Shown: positions 25,881 to 34,938, numbered from the stretch's first letter. The stretch: 64,000 nucleotides of DNA from VRUE01 sp963706605 (GCA_963706605.1 OY970165.1:2046001-2110000); one strand, 5' to 3'. Numbers and translations: made by a program. The notes: a model not told the origin generated them from the letters alone.

Positions 25881-28500
25881 CGCCGACAAGCCCGAGCTCT
25901 TCCTGATCGACGGCAACTCGCTCGCCTACCGGGCGTTCTTCGCCCTGCCGGAGTCGATTGGCACCAGCGACGGGCGGCCGACCAACGCGATCTACGGGCT
26001 CGCCTCGATGCTGGTCAAGATCATCGACGAGCACCGGCCCGCCGGGGTCGTCGTCGCCTGGGACGCGGGCATGTCCGGGCGCGAGGTCACCTACGACCTC
26101 TACAAGGCCGGGCGCAAACCGCGCCCCGACCTGCTGCGCGAGCAGTGGCCGCACCTGATGCCCCTGGTCGAGGCCTTCGGCTACACCAACGTCAAGGTCG
26201 AGGGCTTTGAGGCCGACGACGTGATCGCCTCGTTGACGCGGCAGGCTCGTGAAGAGGGGATCCCGGTGATGGTCGTGACCGGGGATCGTGACGCATACCA
26301 GTTGGTCGGACCCGGCGTGCGGGTGATGAGCACCTCACGCGGCATCACCGAGACCAAGATCTACGACAGCGACGCCGTGGTCGAGCGCTACGGGGTGCCG
26401 CCGGAGCTGATCACCGACCTGATGGGTCTGCGCGGCGACACCTCCGACAACATCCCCGGCGTCCCCGGGATCGGCGAGAAGACGGCCACCCAGCTGCTGC
26501 AGCAATTCGGCTCGCTAGAGGAGGTTCTGGCGAGCGTCGAGAAGATCTCCGGCGCAAAACGCAAGCAGAACCTGGTCGAGCACGCTGACGACGCCCGCAT
26601 GTCGAAGCAGCTCGCGACGCTCCAGTACGAGATCGACACCGGCGTCGATCTGACGGCGGCGATGGACTCCGAGCCCGACCGTGGCGTCCTGCGCGACTTC
26701 ATGCGGGAGTTCGAGCTGCGGGCGGTGATGGAGCGGCTCGAAGAAGCACTGCCCGAGGGCGAGGCGGTTCCCGGGCGCAGCGTCGAGCAGGAGCTTGCCG
26801 TCGAGGTCGAAGAGGGCGGCCCCGGTGACCTGGCCGAGGGCCCAGCGGCGCTGGCGATCGCCGACGGCAGCTGGGCCGCCGCCCAGGGCGAGCGGATCCT
26901 CGCCGGCTCCTCGACCCTGGACGAGCTGGCAGTCGCGCTCGTCGGTCGATCGCTCCTTGCCCACGATGCGAAGTCGCTCGGCGGCGGCCGCCACGGGCTG
27001 CTCGCCGCCGCCGCCCGCGAGGGGGCCGAGCTGTCTCTCGGTCACGACACGATGATCGCCGCGTACCTGCTGGAGCCGCAGCGGCGCACCTATGAGCTGA
27101 CCGAGCTGGCGGCCGATGCCGGCATCGGCATCGCCGAGGGTGCCGCTGCCGACGGCGCTGATGACGACGCCCAGCTCTCGCTTGGCGAGGAGGTCGAGGC
27201 CGGTCTCGACCCGGCCGAGGAGGCGCGCCTCGTCGCGGCGCTCGCCGAGTCGCAGCGCCCGCGGCTCGAGGGGTTCGAGCTGGAGCCATTGCTGAGTGAC
27301 GTGGAGCTGCCGCTGGTACACGTCCTCGCCGCGATGGAGCGCGAGGGGCTGAAGCTCGACGCCGAGCGCCTGGCCGAGGTGGGGGCCGGCTTCGGCGAGC
27401 GGATCGCGACGCTGGAGAGGGAGATCTTCGAGCTGGCCGAGGAGGAGTTCACGATCGGCTCGCCGCAGCAGGTGGGGCGCATCCTCTTCGAGAAGCTCGG
27501 CCTGACCCGCAAGCGCCGCGGGAAAACCGGGTTCTCGACCGACGCCCGCGTCCTCGCTCAGATCCGCGACGAGCACCCGATCGTCGAGAAGATCGAGTCC
27601 TGGCGCGAGCTGACCAAGCTCAAGAACACCTACCTCGACTCGTTGCCGGACCTGATCGACCCCGAGACCGGTCGCGTTCACACCACCTTCAACCAGGCGG
27701 CGACGACCACCGGCCGCCTCTCGAGCACCAACCCCAATCTGCAGAACATCCCGATCCGCACCGAGATCGGCCGGCCGGTCCGCGCCTGCTTCGTCGCCGA
27801 GCGCGGCGCCCGCCTGCTCTCCGCCGACTACAGCCAGGTCGAGCTGCGGGTGCTGGCCCACGTCGCCGAGGAGGAGGTGCTGAAGGAGATCTTCCGCGCC
27901 GGTGACGACGTCCATGCCGCGACCGCGGCTGAGGTCTTCGACATCTCCCGCGAGGACGTCGACATCGGCCAGCGCTCGAAGGCGAAGATGGTCAACTTCG
28001 GGATCGTCTACGGGCTGACCGGGTTCGGGCTCGCCGACCGGCTCAACATCCCTCGCAAAGAGGGCGAGGAGTTCGTCGCCCGCTACCTGGAGCGTTTCCC
28101 GGCCGTGCGCGCGTTTCGCGAGGGGGTGGTCGAGCGCGCCCAGGAGGAGGGCTACGTGACGACGCTGATGGGCCGCCGCCGCTCGATCCCCGAGCTGCGC
28201 TCCGGCAACCCCAATACGCGCCGCCTCGGCGAGCGCCTCGCCGTCAACACCGTGATCCAAGGCACCGCCGCCGACATCATCAAGGTCGCAATGGTCCGTT
28301 GTCACAGCACCCTGCGCGAGGCGGGGGTGAAGACCCGGCTGGTGCTGCAGATCCACGACGAGCTTTTGTTCGAGGGGCCGCCGGGGGAGATGGACGACGC
28401 GACCGAGCTGGTGCGGCGCGAGATGTGCGCCGCCTACCAGCTCGATCCGCCGCTGGAGGTCGACATCGGCGTCGGCAGCGACTGGCTCGACGCCAAGTAG
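25861..28500 (+). CDS. polA: DNA polymerase I with degenerate proofreading domain
   Basis: Repair and Okazaki-fragment polymerase, 879 residues from ATG 25861. The 5'-3' exonuclease/FEN domain covers about residues 1-290 (LIDGNSLAYRAFFALP, EGFEADDVIASL, VTGDRDAYQLV, NIPGVPGIGEKTA). The middle domain (about 320-500) lacks the acidic D-x-E of an active 3'-5' exonuclease and starts ALAIADGSWAA; only remnants such as HDTMIAAYLLEP remain, so no proofreading is expected. The polymerase domain has motif A DYSQVELRVLAH, motif B around RRLGERLAVNTVIQGTAADI and motif C QIHDELLFE. It overlaps the end of the DUF559 gene. Confidence 0.96.
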   Translation: MPPDLPDADKPELFLIDGNSLAYRAFFALPESIGTSDGRPTNAIYGLASMLVKIIDEHRPAGVVVAWDAGMSGREVTYDLYKAGRKPRPDLLREQWPHLMPLVEAFGYTNVKVEGFEADDVIASLTRQAREEGIPVMVVTGDRDAYQLVGPGVRVMSTSRGITETKIYDSDAVVERYGVPPELITDLMGLRGDTSDNIPGVPGIGEKTATQLLQQFGSLEEVLASVEKISGAKRKQNLVEHADDARMSKQLATLQYEIDTGVDLTAAMDSEPDRGVLRDFMREFELRAVMERLEEALPEGEAVPGRSVEQELAVEVEEGGPGDLAEGPAALAIADGSWAAAQGERILAGSSTLDELAVALVGRSLLAHDAKSLGGGRHGLLAAAAREGAELSLGHDTMIAAYLLEPQRRTYELTELAADAGIGIAEGAAADGADDDAQLSLGEEVEAGLDPAEEARLVAALAESQRPRLEGFELEPLLSDVELPLVHVLAAMEREGLKLDAERLAEVGAGFGERIATLEREIFELAEEEFTIGSPQQVGRILFEKLGLTRKRRGKTGFSTDARVLAQIRDEHPIVEKIESWRELTKLKNTYLDSLPDLIDPETGRVHTTFNQAATTTGRLSSTNPNLQNIPIRTEIGRPVRACFVAERGARLLSADYSQVELRVLAHVAEEEVLKEIFRAGDDVHAATAAEVFDISREDVDIGQRSKAKMVNFGIVYGLTGFGLADRLNIPRKEGEEFVARYLERFPAVRAFREGVVERAQEEGYVTTLMGRRRSIPELRSGNPNTRRLGERLAVNTVIQGTAADIIKVAMVRCHSTLREAGVKTRLVLQIHDELLFEGPPGEMDDATELVRREMCAAYQLDPPLEVDIGVGSDWLDAK

Positions 28501-28506
28501 CCGCTC

Positions 28507-29154
28507 TCAGCCGGCCAGCTCGACCTCCTCGAAGGTCGCGCTGCCGTTCTCCAGCTGCAGCTCGGCCTCCTGTACGACCACGCCTTCGGTCAGGTCGGCC
28601 GTGGTGCAGTTGGCGGCCTCGCCGTTGTCGTCGCCTCCACCGAGTCCGGAGCTCGGCGAGCCCGGTCCGGAGCTGCCGCCACCATCGTCATCCTCGGCCT
28701 CTTCGCCGTCGCCACTGTTGTCTCCCGACCCTCCTTGGTTGCTGTCGGAGGCTGAGGCGGAACCCTCGTTCTCGCACTTGATCTCGGTCTGATCGGTGAC
28801 GGTGCCGGCGATCGTGTCGCTGCCGAACAGGGCGATCACCAGGCGCCCGCTCGCCGGGTCGAACGACTGGACGGTGCCGGCATTCTCCTCGCCGTCCGCC
28901 ACCCCGTCGTTGTCGCTGTCGGCGTCCTGGGGATTGTCACCGGCCAGGAACTCGGCGCGGTTTCTCAGCTGGTCGCGATCTTGGTCGCGTCCGGCCTGGT
29001 TGACCTTCAGCGAGAGATTGTGGCGCTTCTCCCAGCGATCGGGGATGCGGTCGTGGTTGCGGTCCTTGGCGCTTGCCGCGGCCGGCAGGGCGAGCATCGC
29101 GGCGGCGCCGAGCACGGCGACCGTGAAGGCCTTGAGGCTGTTCTTGCGGTTCAT
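28507..29154 (-). CDS. Secreted calcium-repeat (thrombospondin type 3-like) protein
   Basis: The 215-residue protein begins with a signal peptide (MNRKNSLKAFTVAVLGAAA, cleaved near ASAKD). Aspartate-rich calcium-binding repeats follow (DRNHDRIPDRWEKRHNLS, GRDQDRDQLRNRAEFL, DADSDNDGVADGEEN). Next comes a small beta domain of the DUF5666 kind (VQSFDPASGRLVIAL, VTDQTEIKCE), a long Gly/Ser/Asp linker and a final beta strand region. It lies 24 bases downstream of the sigma-factor gene on the same strand and is probably co-transcribed. The unusual sigma factor also carries a Gly/Ser-rich extracellular tail, so both products may meet outside the membrane. Function unknown. Confidence 0.75.
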   Translation of the reverse strand: MNRKNSLKAFTVAVLGAAAMLALPAAASAKDRNHDRIPDRWEKRHNLSLKVNQAGRDQDRDQLRNRAEFLAGDNPQDADSDNDGVADGEENAGTVQSFDPASGRLVIALFGSDTIAGTVTDQTEIKCENEGSASASDSNQGGSGDNSGDGEEAEDDDGGGSSGPGSPSSGLGGGDDNGEAANCTTADLTEGVVVQEAELQLENGSATFEEVELAG

Positions 29155-29178
29155 CGGGTTCCTCCAGTCGGGGGGTGT

Positions 29179-30528
29179 CTAGTTCGTCAACCCGTCGCCG
29201 CCGGAAAAATCACGCGAGGAGTCTCCAGAGTCGCCGGAAATCGCTTCGCCGCCGTCACCGCCCGGGCCGCTTGATCCATCGGTCCCGTCGGAACCCCCCG
29301 ATCCGGACGAGCCGCCACCACCACCACCGCCGTCGAGGCTCGCCTCCCCGTCGCCCCCTGGGCCCGGTCCGCTGGACAGAGAGCCGCCGCCCTCGCTCTC
29401 GCCCGGTGAGGACCCGCTGGAATCGGAGCCGTCGCCGGCAGCTCCGCCGCCGCCGGGCCCGGAGTTGTCCCTCGCCAGGATTCCCGTTCCGTCCCTGCCA
29501 TCCTCGCCGCCCGGTGAGTCGTCACGGCCCGAGCGGTCGGTGTGGGCGAGCCCCCTCTCGCCGCTCCCGCCTGATCCCCTCCGGCCAGATCCCGACGAGT
29601 CGCTTGAACCTCCGGGCCCATGCCTGTCTCCCTCACCGAATCCGTGATCGAAGCCGGGTTCGCGCTCCCGGCTTCCACCGACCGGGGTGCTGACGTCCTC
29701 GCGGTCGCCGGCCGAGGCGGAGATCGTCGCCGGGCGCTGCGCAGCCGCGCGGCCTTGACCCGGTGGCGCGAACGCATCGACCCTGTCCGGCCGCGGCCCG
29801 TGATCGATCGCGACGCCTGCGCCCACGGCCCCGGCGACCAGGACCGTGGCTGCGGTGGCCTTGAGCGCCACCCCCGCGCCCCCCACGCCGGCCGCGGTTT
29901 CCAACGCATTGGATCCGGCGCCCGCCAGCATCGCCTTCAACAGGGGCAGGGGCAGCAGCATGCCGACCCCGTCGCGCAGCGCCTGACGGGCCCGGTAGAT
30001 CGCCTGGCGGGCGCCGCCGCCGCTGAGACCGAGTGCCGCCGCGATCTCCTCGTGGCTGAGTCCCTCCAGCTCGCGCATCACGATCGCCGCCCGCTGCGGC
30101 TTGGGTAGCGCCTGTAGTCGCTCGATCAGGTCGGCCAGCTCCTCGCGCTGCTCGACCTCCTCGGCGGCGCTGCGCCCGCCCGCGATCGCTTCGGCCAGGA
30201 CCTCCGGCTCCGGCGGCCTGTCGCGAAGGTCGTTGAGCGCCGTGTTGCGGACGATCCGGAACAGCCACGGGCGCAGCTCGATCTCGGCATCGTCGCGTCG
30301 CAGCGCCAGCAGCGCCTTGGAGAAGGCGTCCTGGGTGACGTCCTCGGACCTGCCCCCGACGATCGCTGCCGCGTAGCGCCCGAGCGGCTTGCCGTACCGG
30401 CGCACGATCTCCTCGAAGGCGGACTCGTATCCCTCCCGGACGAGGTTCACCAGGCGGCGATCTGGCTGCGTGCGCAGGGCCGGGCCGAGGACGAAGCGGG
30501 AGGCGATTCCTTCTGCTGGCGGTGGCAT
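29179..30528 (-). CDS. ECF-type sigma factor fused to a membrane helix and Gly/Ser-rich tail
   Basis: The N-terminal 180 residues are an ECF sigma-70 factor. Region 2 shows YESAFEEIVRRYGKPLGRY and DVTQDAFSKALLALRR; region 4 shows LQALPKPQRAAIVMRELEGLSHEEIAAALGLS. After ALRDGVGMLLPLPLL comes a hydrophobic stretch with one clear membrane helix (ATAATVLVAGAVGAGVAI, about residues 225-242). A tail of about 200 residues very rich in Gly, Ser and Asp follows. Most ECF factors are under 200 residues; this one appears membrane-anchored with an exported tail, a built-in signal sensor or anti-sigma function by inference. No separate anti-sigma gene is adjacent; the next gene encodes a secreted protein. 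Confidence 0.82.
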   Translation of the reverse strand: MPPPAEGIASRFVLGPALRTQPDRRLVNLVREGYESAFEEIVRRYGKPLGRYAAAIVGGRSEDVTQDAFSKALLALRRDDAEIELRPWLFRIVRNTALNDLRDRPPEPEVLAEAIAGGRSAAEEVEQREELADLIERLQALPKPQRAAIVMRELEGLSHEEIAAALGLSGGGARQAIYRARQALRDGVGMLLPLPLLKAMLAGAGSNALETAAGVGGAGVALKATAATVLVAGAVGAGVAIDHGPRPDRVDAFAPPGQGRAAAQRPATISASAGDREDVSTPVGGSREREPGFDHGFGEGDRHGPGGSSDSSGSGRRGSGGSGERGLAHTDRSGRDDSPGGEDGRDGTGILARDNSGPGGGGAAGDGSDSSGSSPGESEGGGSLSSGPGPGGDGEASLDGGGGGGGSSGSGGSDGTDGSSGPGGDGGEAISGDSGDSSRDFSGGDGLTN

Positions 30529-30645
30529 CGGTGGAGCGATCTCCCTCGGGATTACTGATATGACAGCGGGAAGGTTCGAATCCGGACCTTCGTTTGATGC
30601 AACCCGTGCGACCGTCGAAGATCACGCATTCGCCAAGGCGCCCTC

Positions 30646-31083
30646 ATGGATAGGGGCCTTGCGGTCCTCTTGACCGCCGTCGCCGGCGGCCTGATCGCCC
30701 TGCAGGCGCCGATCAACGCCGGCCTCGGCAAGAGCACCGGCAGCCTGCCCGCTGCCCTCGTCTCGTTCGGCGTCGGCACGCTCGCCCTCGCGGCGATCGT
30801 CGTCCTCAGCGGCAAGGCGGGCGGGCTCGACTCGACCTTCGACGTCAGCTGGTACTACCTGCTCGGCGGCCTGCTCGGCGCCGTCTACGTCACCAACGCA
30901 TTGATCGCGGTCTCGGCGATCGGCGCCGGTGGAGTCGCGGCGGCGACGATCACCGGCCAGCTCACCGCCTCGGTGGCGATCGACCGGTTAGGGCTGTTCG
31001 GCCTCGACCAGGTCCCGCTCAGCCCCGAGCGGGTGATCGGGGTCGGGCTGCTCTTGGCCGGCACGGTACTGCTCGTTCGCTGA
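30646..31083 (+). CDS. DMT-family (DUF606/YdcZ-like) membrane transporter
   Basis: The 145-residue protein has five predicted helices and the DUF606 hallmarks GLIALQAPINAGLGKSTGS at the N-terminus, VSWYYLLGGLLGAVYVTN and ATITGQLTASVAIDRLGLFG, ending in GVGLLLAGTVLLV. YdcZ-like proteins are half-size members of the drug/metabolite transporter superfamily and usually act as dimers; substrates are unknown. Its 3' end overlaps the convergent FAD reductase gene by 96 bases, which is unusual in this otherwise tidy genome. Confidence 0.88.
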   Translation: MDRGLAVLLTAVAGGLIALQAPINAGLGKSTGSLPAALVSFGVGTLALAAIVVLSGKAGGLDSTFDVSWYYLLGGLLGAVYVTNALIAVSAIGAGGVAAATITGQLTASVAIDRLGLFGLDQVPLSPERVIGVGLLLAGTVLLVR

Positions 31084-32190
31084 GCCCACCCACTCGGGCG
31101 GTGCGATCCGCAGGTAGTGGGCGAAGGACCAGTCGACGAACCGCTTCCTGCCGAACAGGCGGATCAAAGGTCCGAGCAGGCGCGGTGGGATTCGCGGGAT
31201 GAGCCGCTGCACACGCAGCATCCAGCGGAACTTCCACTCGTGGGTGTCGTGGAACTCGGCGTAGCGCACGGCCGCCTGCTCGCGGCTCTGGCCCCCTTCG
31301 ACCACCCCGCGCAGCTCTCGTCCCAGCGCGATCCCGAAATAGAGGGCGGTCCTGATCCCCTCCGCGGTGAGCGGCAGGCAGTGGCCGGCGGAGTCGCCGA
31401 CGAAGAAGACGCCGCCCTCGGTGGCGCGGCGCAGCTTGTGGGGGATCCAGTTGCCCTGGTAACGGACGCGGTCGCGGCCCAGATCTTCGGCCAGCAGCTC
31501 GGTCGTCTCGCGAACGTGGAAGCGCGGGTCGAAGGATCCGATGCCGATCCGCAGCTCGTCGCGCGCGGGGAAGGACCAGCCGTAACCGGCCGGTACGTAG
31601 CGGCGGTCGATCCAGACCTCGAGATCCTCGGACGCGCCGCCCGGATGCACCTCGAGCCCCCGCGAAAGTGGCGCGTCCGGGGGCTGGAAGCCGTCGCCAG
31701 AGGCGAGCATCCGGCGCCAGCCGAGTGCGTCGACGACCAGCGGCGCGGAGAGCACGCCGCGGTCGGTCTCGACCGCGATCGCGCCGTCGCCATTTGCCGC
31801 TGTGGCCCGTCCGTTCACCTTTGCGGTCTCGAAGCGCGCGTCGCAGCCGCTCCAGAGCAGTTCGCACAGCTCCCGATAGTCGAAGGTCGAGAAGGTCCAG
31901 GGGAGGTGGAAGCGTTTGTCGCCATGGGGGGTGTGGATGAGCAGGGAGTCGAAGCGCTGGCGCTCCGCCTCCATCAGTCCGGTGGCCCGCAGCCACTCGG
32001 TGGGAATGCCGCAGGCGGAGGTCTGTCGCTCGCCGATCTCGTATCGATCGACGACCAGCACGTCGGCGCCGGAGCCGGTCAGCTCGCGGGCGATCGCGAG
32101 CCCGGCGAAGCTCGCTCCGCAGATCAAGACGTCATGGCTCCCGGAGAGGGGACTGCGTTCCTCCCCGCGCTTGGTTGCTCTAACGGGCAC
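30988..32190 (-). CDS. Geranylgeranyl reductase-like FAD-dependent oxidoreductase
   Basis: FAD-binding protein of about 400 residues. The dinucleotide motif is VLICGASFAGLAIARELTGSG with VLVVDRYEIG, and the conserved second FAD motif is FFVGDSAGHCLPLTAEGIRTAL, typical of the geranylgeranyl reductase/digeranylglycerophospholipid reductase group. These enzymes saturate isoprenoid chains such as menaquinone side chains or carry out related reductions; the substrate here cannot be read. The start is placed at GTG 32190 (ribosome-binding GGAG just upstream), because the longer frame runs through the rpsA 5' region. The C-terminal 30 residues overlap the DMT gene antisense. Confidence 0.85.
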   Translation of the reverse strand: MPVRATKRGEERSPLSGSHDVLICGASFAGLAIARELTGSGADVLVVDRYEIGERQTSACGIPTEWLRATGLMEAERQRFDSLLIHTPHGDKRFHLPWTFSTFDYRELCELLWSGCDARFETAKVNGRATAANGDGAIAVETDRGVLSAPLVVDALGWRRMLASGDGFQPPDAPLSRGLEVHPGGASEDLEVWIDRRYVPAGYGWSFPARDELRIGIGSFDPRFHVRETTELLAEDLGRDRVRYQGNWIPHKLRRATEGGVFFVGDSAGHCLPLTAEGIRTALYFGIALGRELRGVVEGGQSREQAAVRYAEFHDTHEWKFRWMLRVQRLIPRIPPRLLGPLIRLFGRKRFVDWSFAHYLRIAPPEWVGSANEQYRAGQEQPDPDHPLGAERDLVEAEQP

Positions 32191-32257
32191 GGCTCCGCAG
32201 AGTATCCCCCGCAACCCCCGGACGCGGAAACGAATGTTTCTGCAATTATCTGCCGCT

Positions 32258-33769
32258 GTGTCCGTGACCGATACGACCTTGTCCCCTGCGCCCGCCGGGT
32301 CCCCAGTCGAGGGCTCGAACGGCCTGCTGGTCGAAATCGACGGCAAGATCGTCCCCAACTACGCGGCGACGATGGTCTCCTTCGACGAGGGCGACGTGGT
32401 CAAAGGCAAGGTCGTGCGGATCGACAAGGACGAGGTCCTGGTCGACATCGGCTACAAGTCGGAGGGAGTCATTCCCTCGACCGAGCTCTCGATCCGCAAG
32501 TCGGTCGATCCGGCGGATGAGGTCGAGCTGGGCGAGGAGATCGACGCCCTCGTCCTTACCAAAGAGGACGCGGAGGGGCGTCTGGTCCTCTCCAAGAAGC
32601 GGGCGCGCTTCGAGAAGGCGTGGCGCCGCATCGAGGCCGCCGCGGAGTCCGGCGAACCGGTCGAAGGCAACGTGATCGAGGTCGTCAAGGGTGGGCTCAT
32701 CCTCGACCTCGGGGTGCGTGGCTTCCTGCCGGCATCGCTGGTCGACATCCGCCGCGTCCACAACCTCGACGAGTTCCTCGGTCAGACGCTCGAGTGCAAA
32801 GTGATCGAGTTGAACCGCAGCCGCAACAACGTCGTGCTCTCGCGCCGCGCCGTGCTCGAGGAAGAGCGCAAGGAGGTCCGTGAGCAGATTCTCGGCCGGC
32901 TTGAGCCAGGCCAGGTGGTCGAGGGCAAGATCTCCAACATCGTCGACTTCGGCGCCTTCGTCGACCTCGACGGGATCGACGGCCTGATCCACATCTCCGA
33001 GCTTTCCTGGAGTCACGTCAACCATCCCTCCGAGGTCGTCTCGATCGGCGACACGGTGCGGATCAAAGTGCTCGACATCGATCGCGACCGCCAGCGCATC
33101 TCGCTCGGCCTCAAGCAGACGCAGGAGGACCCGTGGCAGCGGGTGATCAGCACCCACCGGTCGGGCGACGTGCTCGAGGGCGTCGTGACCAAGGTCGTCG
33201 CGTTCGGCGCCTTCGTCGAGATCCTGCCCGGGGTCGAGGGCCTGGTCCACATCTCCGAGCTCGCCGACCATCATGTAGAGAGCCCAAGCGAGGTCGTCGA
33301 GCCGAACTCGACACTGAACGTGAAGATTCTCGAGATCGACGAGGAGCGGCGGCGACTCTCGCTGAGCATCAAGCGGGTCGAGGGGCAGAACATGCCGATG
33401 GGGGACCTCGGTGAGCAGCTGGAGGCTTCGGCTGAAGGCTCAGACGCCGAGAGTTCAGAGTCTCAGCCAGCGGGTCCTGTCGCAGAGGAGGACTCCTCGT
33501 CCTCGCAAGCTGCGGGTGAGGAGCCCACCTCTACGCCACCCACTGGAGAAGCGTCTGAAGAGATCCTCGTTGAGCCCGCAGCTGAGGTCGAGGAGCCTGC
33601 TGCCGAGGTCGCGCCCGAGGGGGAAGCTGAAGAGCCCGTGGCCGAAGCTGAGGAGCCTGCTGCCGAGGATGCAGCTGAGCAGGAGGTTGCGGAGCCTGCC
33701 GCGGAGGAGCCTGTGGCTGAGGCGGAGGCGTCCGTGGACGCCGAGGAGTCCGACGCCTCCGATTCCTGA
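32258..33769 (+). CDS. rpsA: Small ribosomal subunit protein bS1
   Basis: RNA-binding ribosomal protein that helps recruit mRNA. Four S1/OB domains are visible: FDEGDVVKGKVVRIDKDEVLVDIG; GEPVEGNVIEVVKGGLILDLG; LEPGQVVEGKISNIVDFGAFVDL with LIHISELSW; and SGDVLEGVVTKVVAFGAFVEI with LVHISELAD. After domain four comes a low-complexity tail of about 125 residues rich in Glu, Ala and Pro, with direct repeats of EEPAAE-like units and no RNA-binding features. The start could be GTG 32258, GTG 32264 or ATG 32234. It diverges from the FAD reductase gene and is followed by coaE nine bases on. Confidence 0.94.
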   Translation: MSVTDTTLSPAPAGSPVEGSNGLLVEIDGKIVPNYAATMVSFDEGDVVKGKVVRIDKDEVLVDIGYKSEGVIPSTELSIRKSVDPADEVELGEEIDALVLTKEDAEGRLVLSKKRARFEKAWRRIEAAAESGEPVEGNVIEVVKGGLILDLGVRGFLPASLVDIRRVHNLDEFLGQTLECKVIELNRSRNNVVLSRRAVLEEERKEVREQILGRLEPGQVVEGKISNIVDFGAFVDLDGIDGLIHISELSWSHVNHPSEVVSIGDTVRIKVLDIDRDRQRISLGLKQTQEDPWQRVISTHRSGDVLEGVVTKVVAFGAFVEILPGVEGLVHISELADHHVESPSEVVEPNSTLNVKILEIDEERRRLSLSIKRVEGQNMPMGDLGEQLEASAEGSDAESSESQPAGPVAEEDSSSSQAAGEEPTSTPPTGEASEEILVEPAAEVEEPAAEVAPEGEAEEPVAEAEEPAAEDAAEQEVAEPAAEEPVAEAEASVDAEESDASDS

Positions 33770-33778
33770 GGCGCGGTT

Positions 33779-34363
33779 GTGGCCCGGCCGCTGACGATCG
33801 GGCTCACCGGCGGCATCGCGGCCGGGAAGTCCGAGGCTCTTGCCGCCTTCGAGCGGCTGGGGGCGGCGACGATCTCCAGTGACGCGGTCGTCCACGAGCT
33901 GCTCGAGACCGATCCGCTGCTGCCGCGCCTGGTAGAGCGCTGGGGCAGGAAGGTCGCCCCAGGGGGTCAGGTGGACCGCGATCGGATCGGCTCGATCGTC
34001 TTCGCCGATCCCGACGAGCTGAGCTGGCTCGAGTCCCAGATCCACCCGCTGGTCGGGGAGCGGATCGGGACCTGGCTCAAATCGCTGCCGGAGGGTGCCG
34101 TGATCGCGGTCGTCGAGGTCCCGCTGCTGTTCGAGGCCGGCATGGACGGAGCGTTCGACACGACTGTCGCCGTGATCGCCTCGGACGAGGTGAGGCGTGA
34201 GCGGGCGGAGGGAAGGGGGCACGCGCTGGTCGACGAGCGGGAGGCACGCCAGCTCGCGCAGGAGGAAAAGGCCGCGCGAGCCGCGCACGTCGTCAAGAAC
34301 GACGGCAGCGTCGAGGACCTCGAGCGGGAGCTGTCCACCCTTGTCGAGAAGCTTGGGGAATGA
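33779..34363 (+). CDS. coaE: Dephospho-CoA kinase
   Basis: Last step of coenzyme A synthesis. The P-loop is GLTGGIAAGKS, followed by ISSDAVVHELL (Asp of the DAD-like motif), VFADPDELSWLESQIHPLV and VEVPLLFEAGMDGAFD. Length is 194 residues, start GTG 33779. The lid region keeps its charged residues. It sits between rpsA and a lytic transglycosylase whose ATG overlaps the coaE stop (ATGA). The panC-D-B genes for the upstream part of the CoA pathway lie at 50.4-52.7 kb. Confidence 0.95.
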   Translation: MARPLTIGLTGGIAAGKSEALAAFERLGAATISSDAVVHELLETDPLLPRLVERWGRKVAPGGQVDRDRIGSIVFADPDELSWLESQIHPLVGERIGTWLKSLPEGAVIAVVEVPLLFEAGMDGAFDTTVAVIASDEVRRERAEGRGHALVDEREARQLAQEEKAARAAHVVKNDGSVEDLERELSTLVEKLGE

Positions 34364-34938
34364 AGCGCAGGGCGAGGCGGCGGCGCCTGCTCGTCGGCGG
34401 TGCGGCGATCGCAGCGGGTGTTGGGGTGGGTCTGGCGCTTGGCCTGTTCGGCAAGTTCGGTGACGTGATCCAGGAGCTGACGCTTCCTCTTCGTCATGAG
34501 GACGTCATTCGCCAGCAGTCGCGGGAAAAGGGCGTCGACGCGGCGCTGATCGCCGCCGTGATCTACTCGGAGTCGAAGTTCAGCGACCGCACGTCGAGTG
34601 CCGGCGCGCGCGGGCTGATGCAGATCACGCCGGAAACGGCGAAGGACATCGAGCGCCACAGCGGCGGCACGACCTTCAGGCTGGGCGACCTCTCCGACCC
34701 CGAAATCAACATCCGCTATGGAACCTACCGGCTGCGCGAACTGCTCGACCGCTATAACGGCGACGTGGTCGCCGCCCTCGCCGCTTACAACGCCGGCCCG
34801 ACCAACGTCGATCGATGGGGTGGGAGCGACTTGAGCCTGGCCGACATAGAGTTTCCGGAAACTCGCGCCTACGTCGAAAACGTGCTCGACAAGCAGCGCG
34901 CCTACCGCGAAAAGTACGCGAAGGAGCTGGGCTATTGA
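34360..34938 (+). CDS. Membrane-anchored lytic transglycosylase
   Basis: Peptidoglycan-cleaving enzyme with an Arg-rich N-terminus, one membrane helix (GGAAIAAGVGVGLALGLFG) and an SLT/goose-lysozyme-type domain. The catalytic Glu lies in AAVIYSESKFSDRT, and GARGLMQITPETA, IRYGTYRLRELLDRY and ALAAYNAGPTNVDRWGG are the usual Slt70-like motifs. Length is 192 residues. It overlaps coaE upstream and the MFS transporter downstream (TTGA), so it is embedded in the rpsA-coaE transcription unit. It probably acts at the outer face of the membrane in wall turnover. Confidence 0.93.
   Translation: MKRRARRRRLLVGGAAIAAGVGVGLALGLFGKFGDVIQELTLPLRHEDVIRQQSREKGVDAALIAAVIYSESKFSDRTSSAGARGLMQITPETAKDIERHSGGTTFRLGDLSDPEINIRYGTYRLRELLDRYNGDVVAALAAYNAGPTNVDRWGGSDLSLADIEFPETRAYVENVLDKQRAYREKYAKELGY

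Noticed and set aside
30573..30583. GGTTCGAATCC, identical to a tRNA T-arm motif
   Set aside because: No acceptor, D or anticodon stem can be built around it. It is better explained as part of a small GAAGGT/ACCTTC hairpin upstream of the sigma-factor gene.
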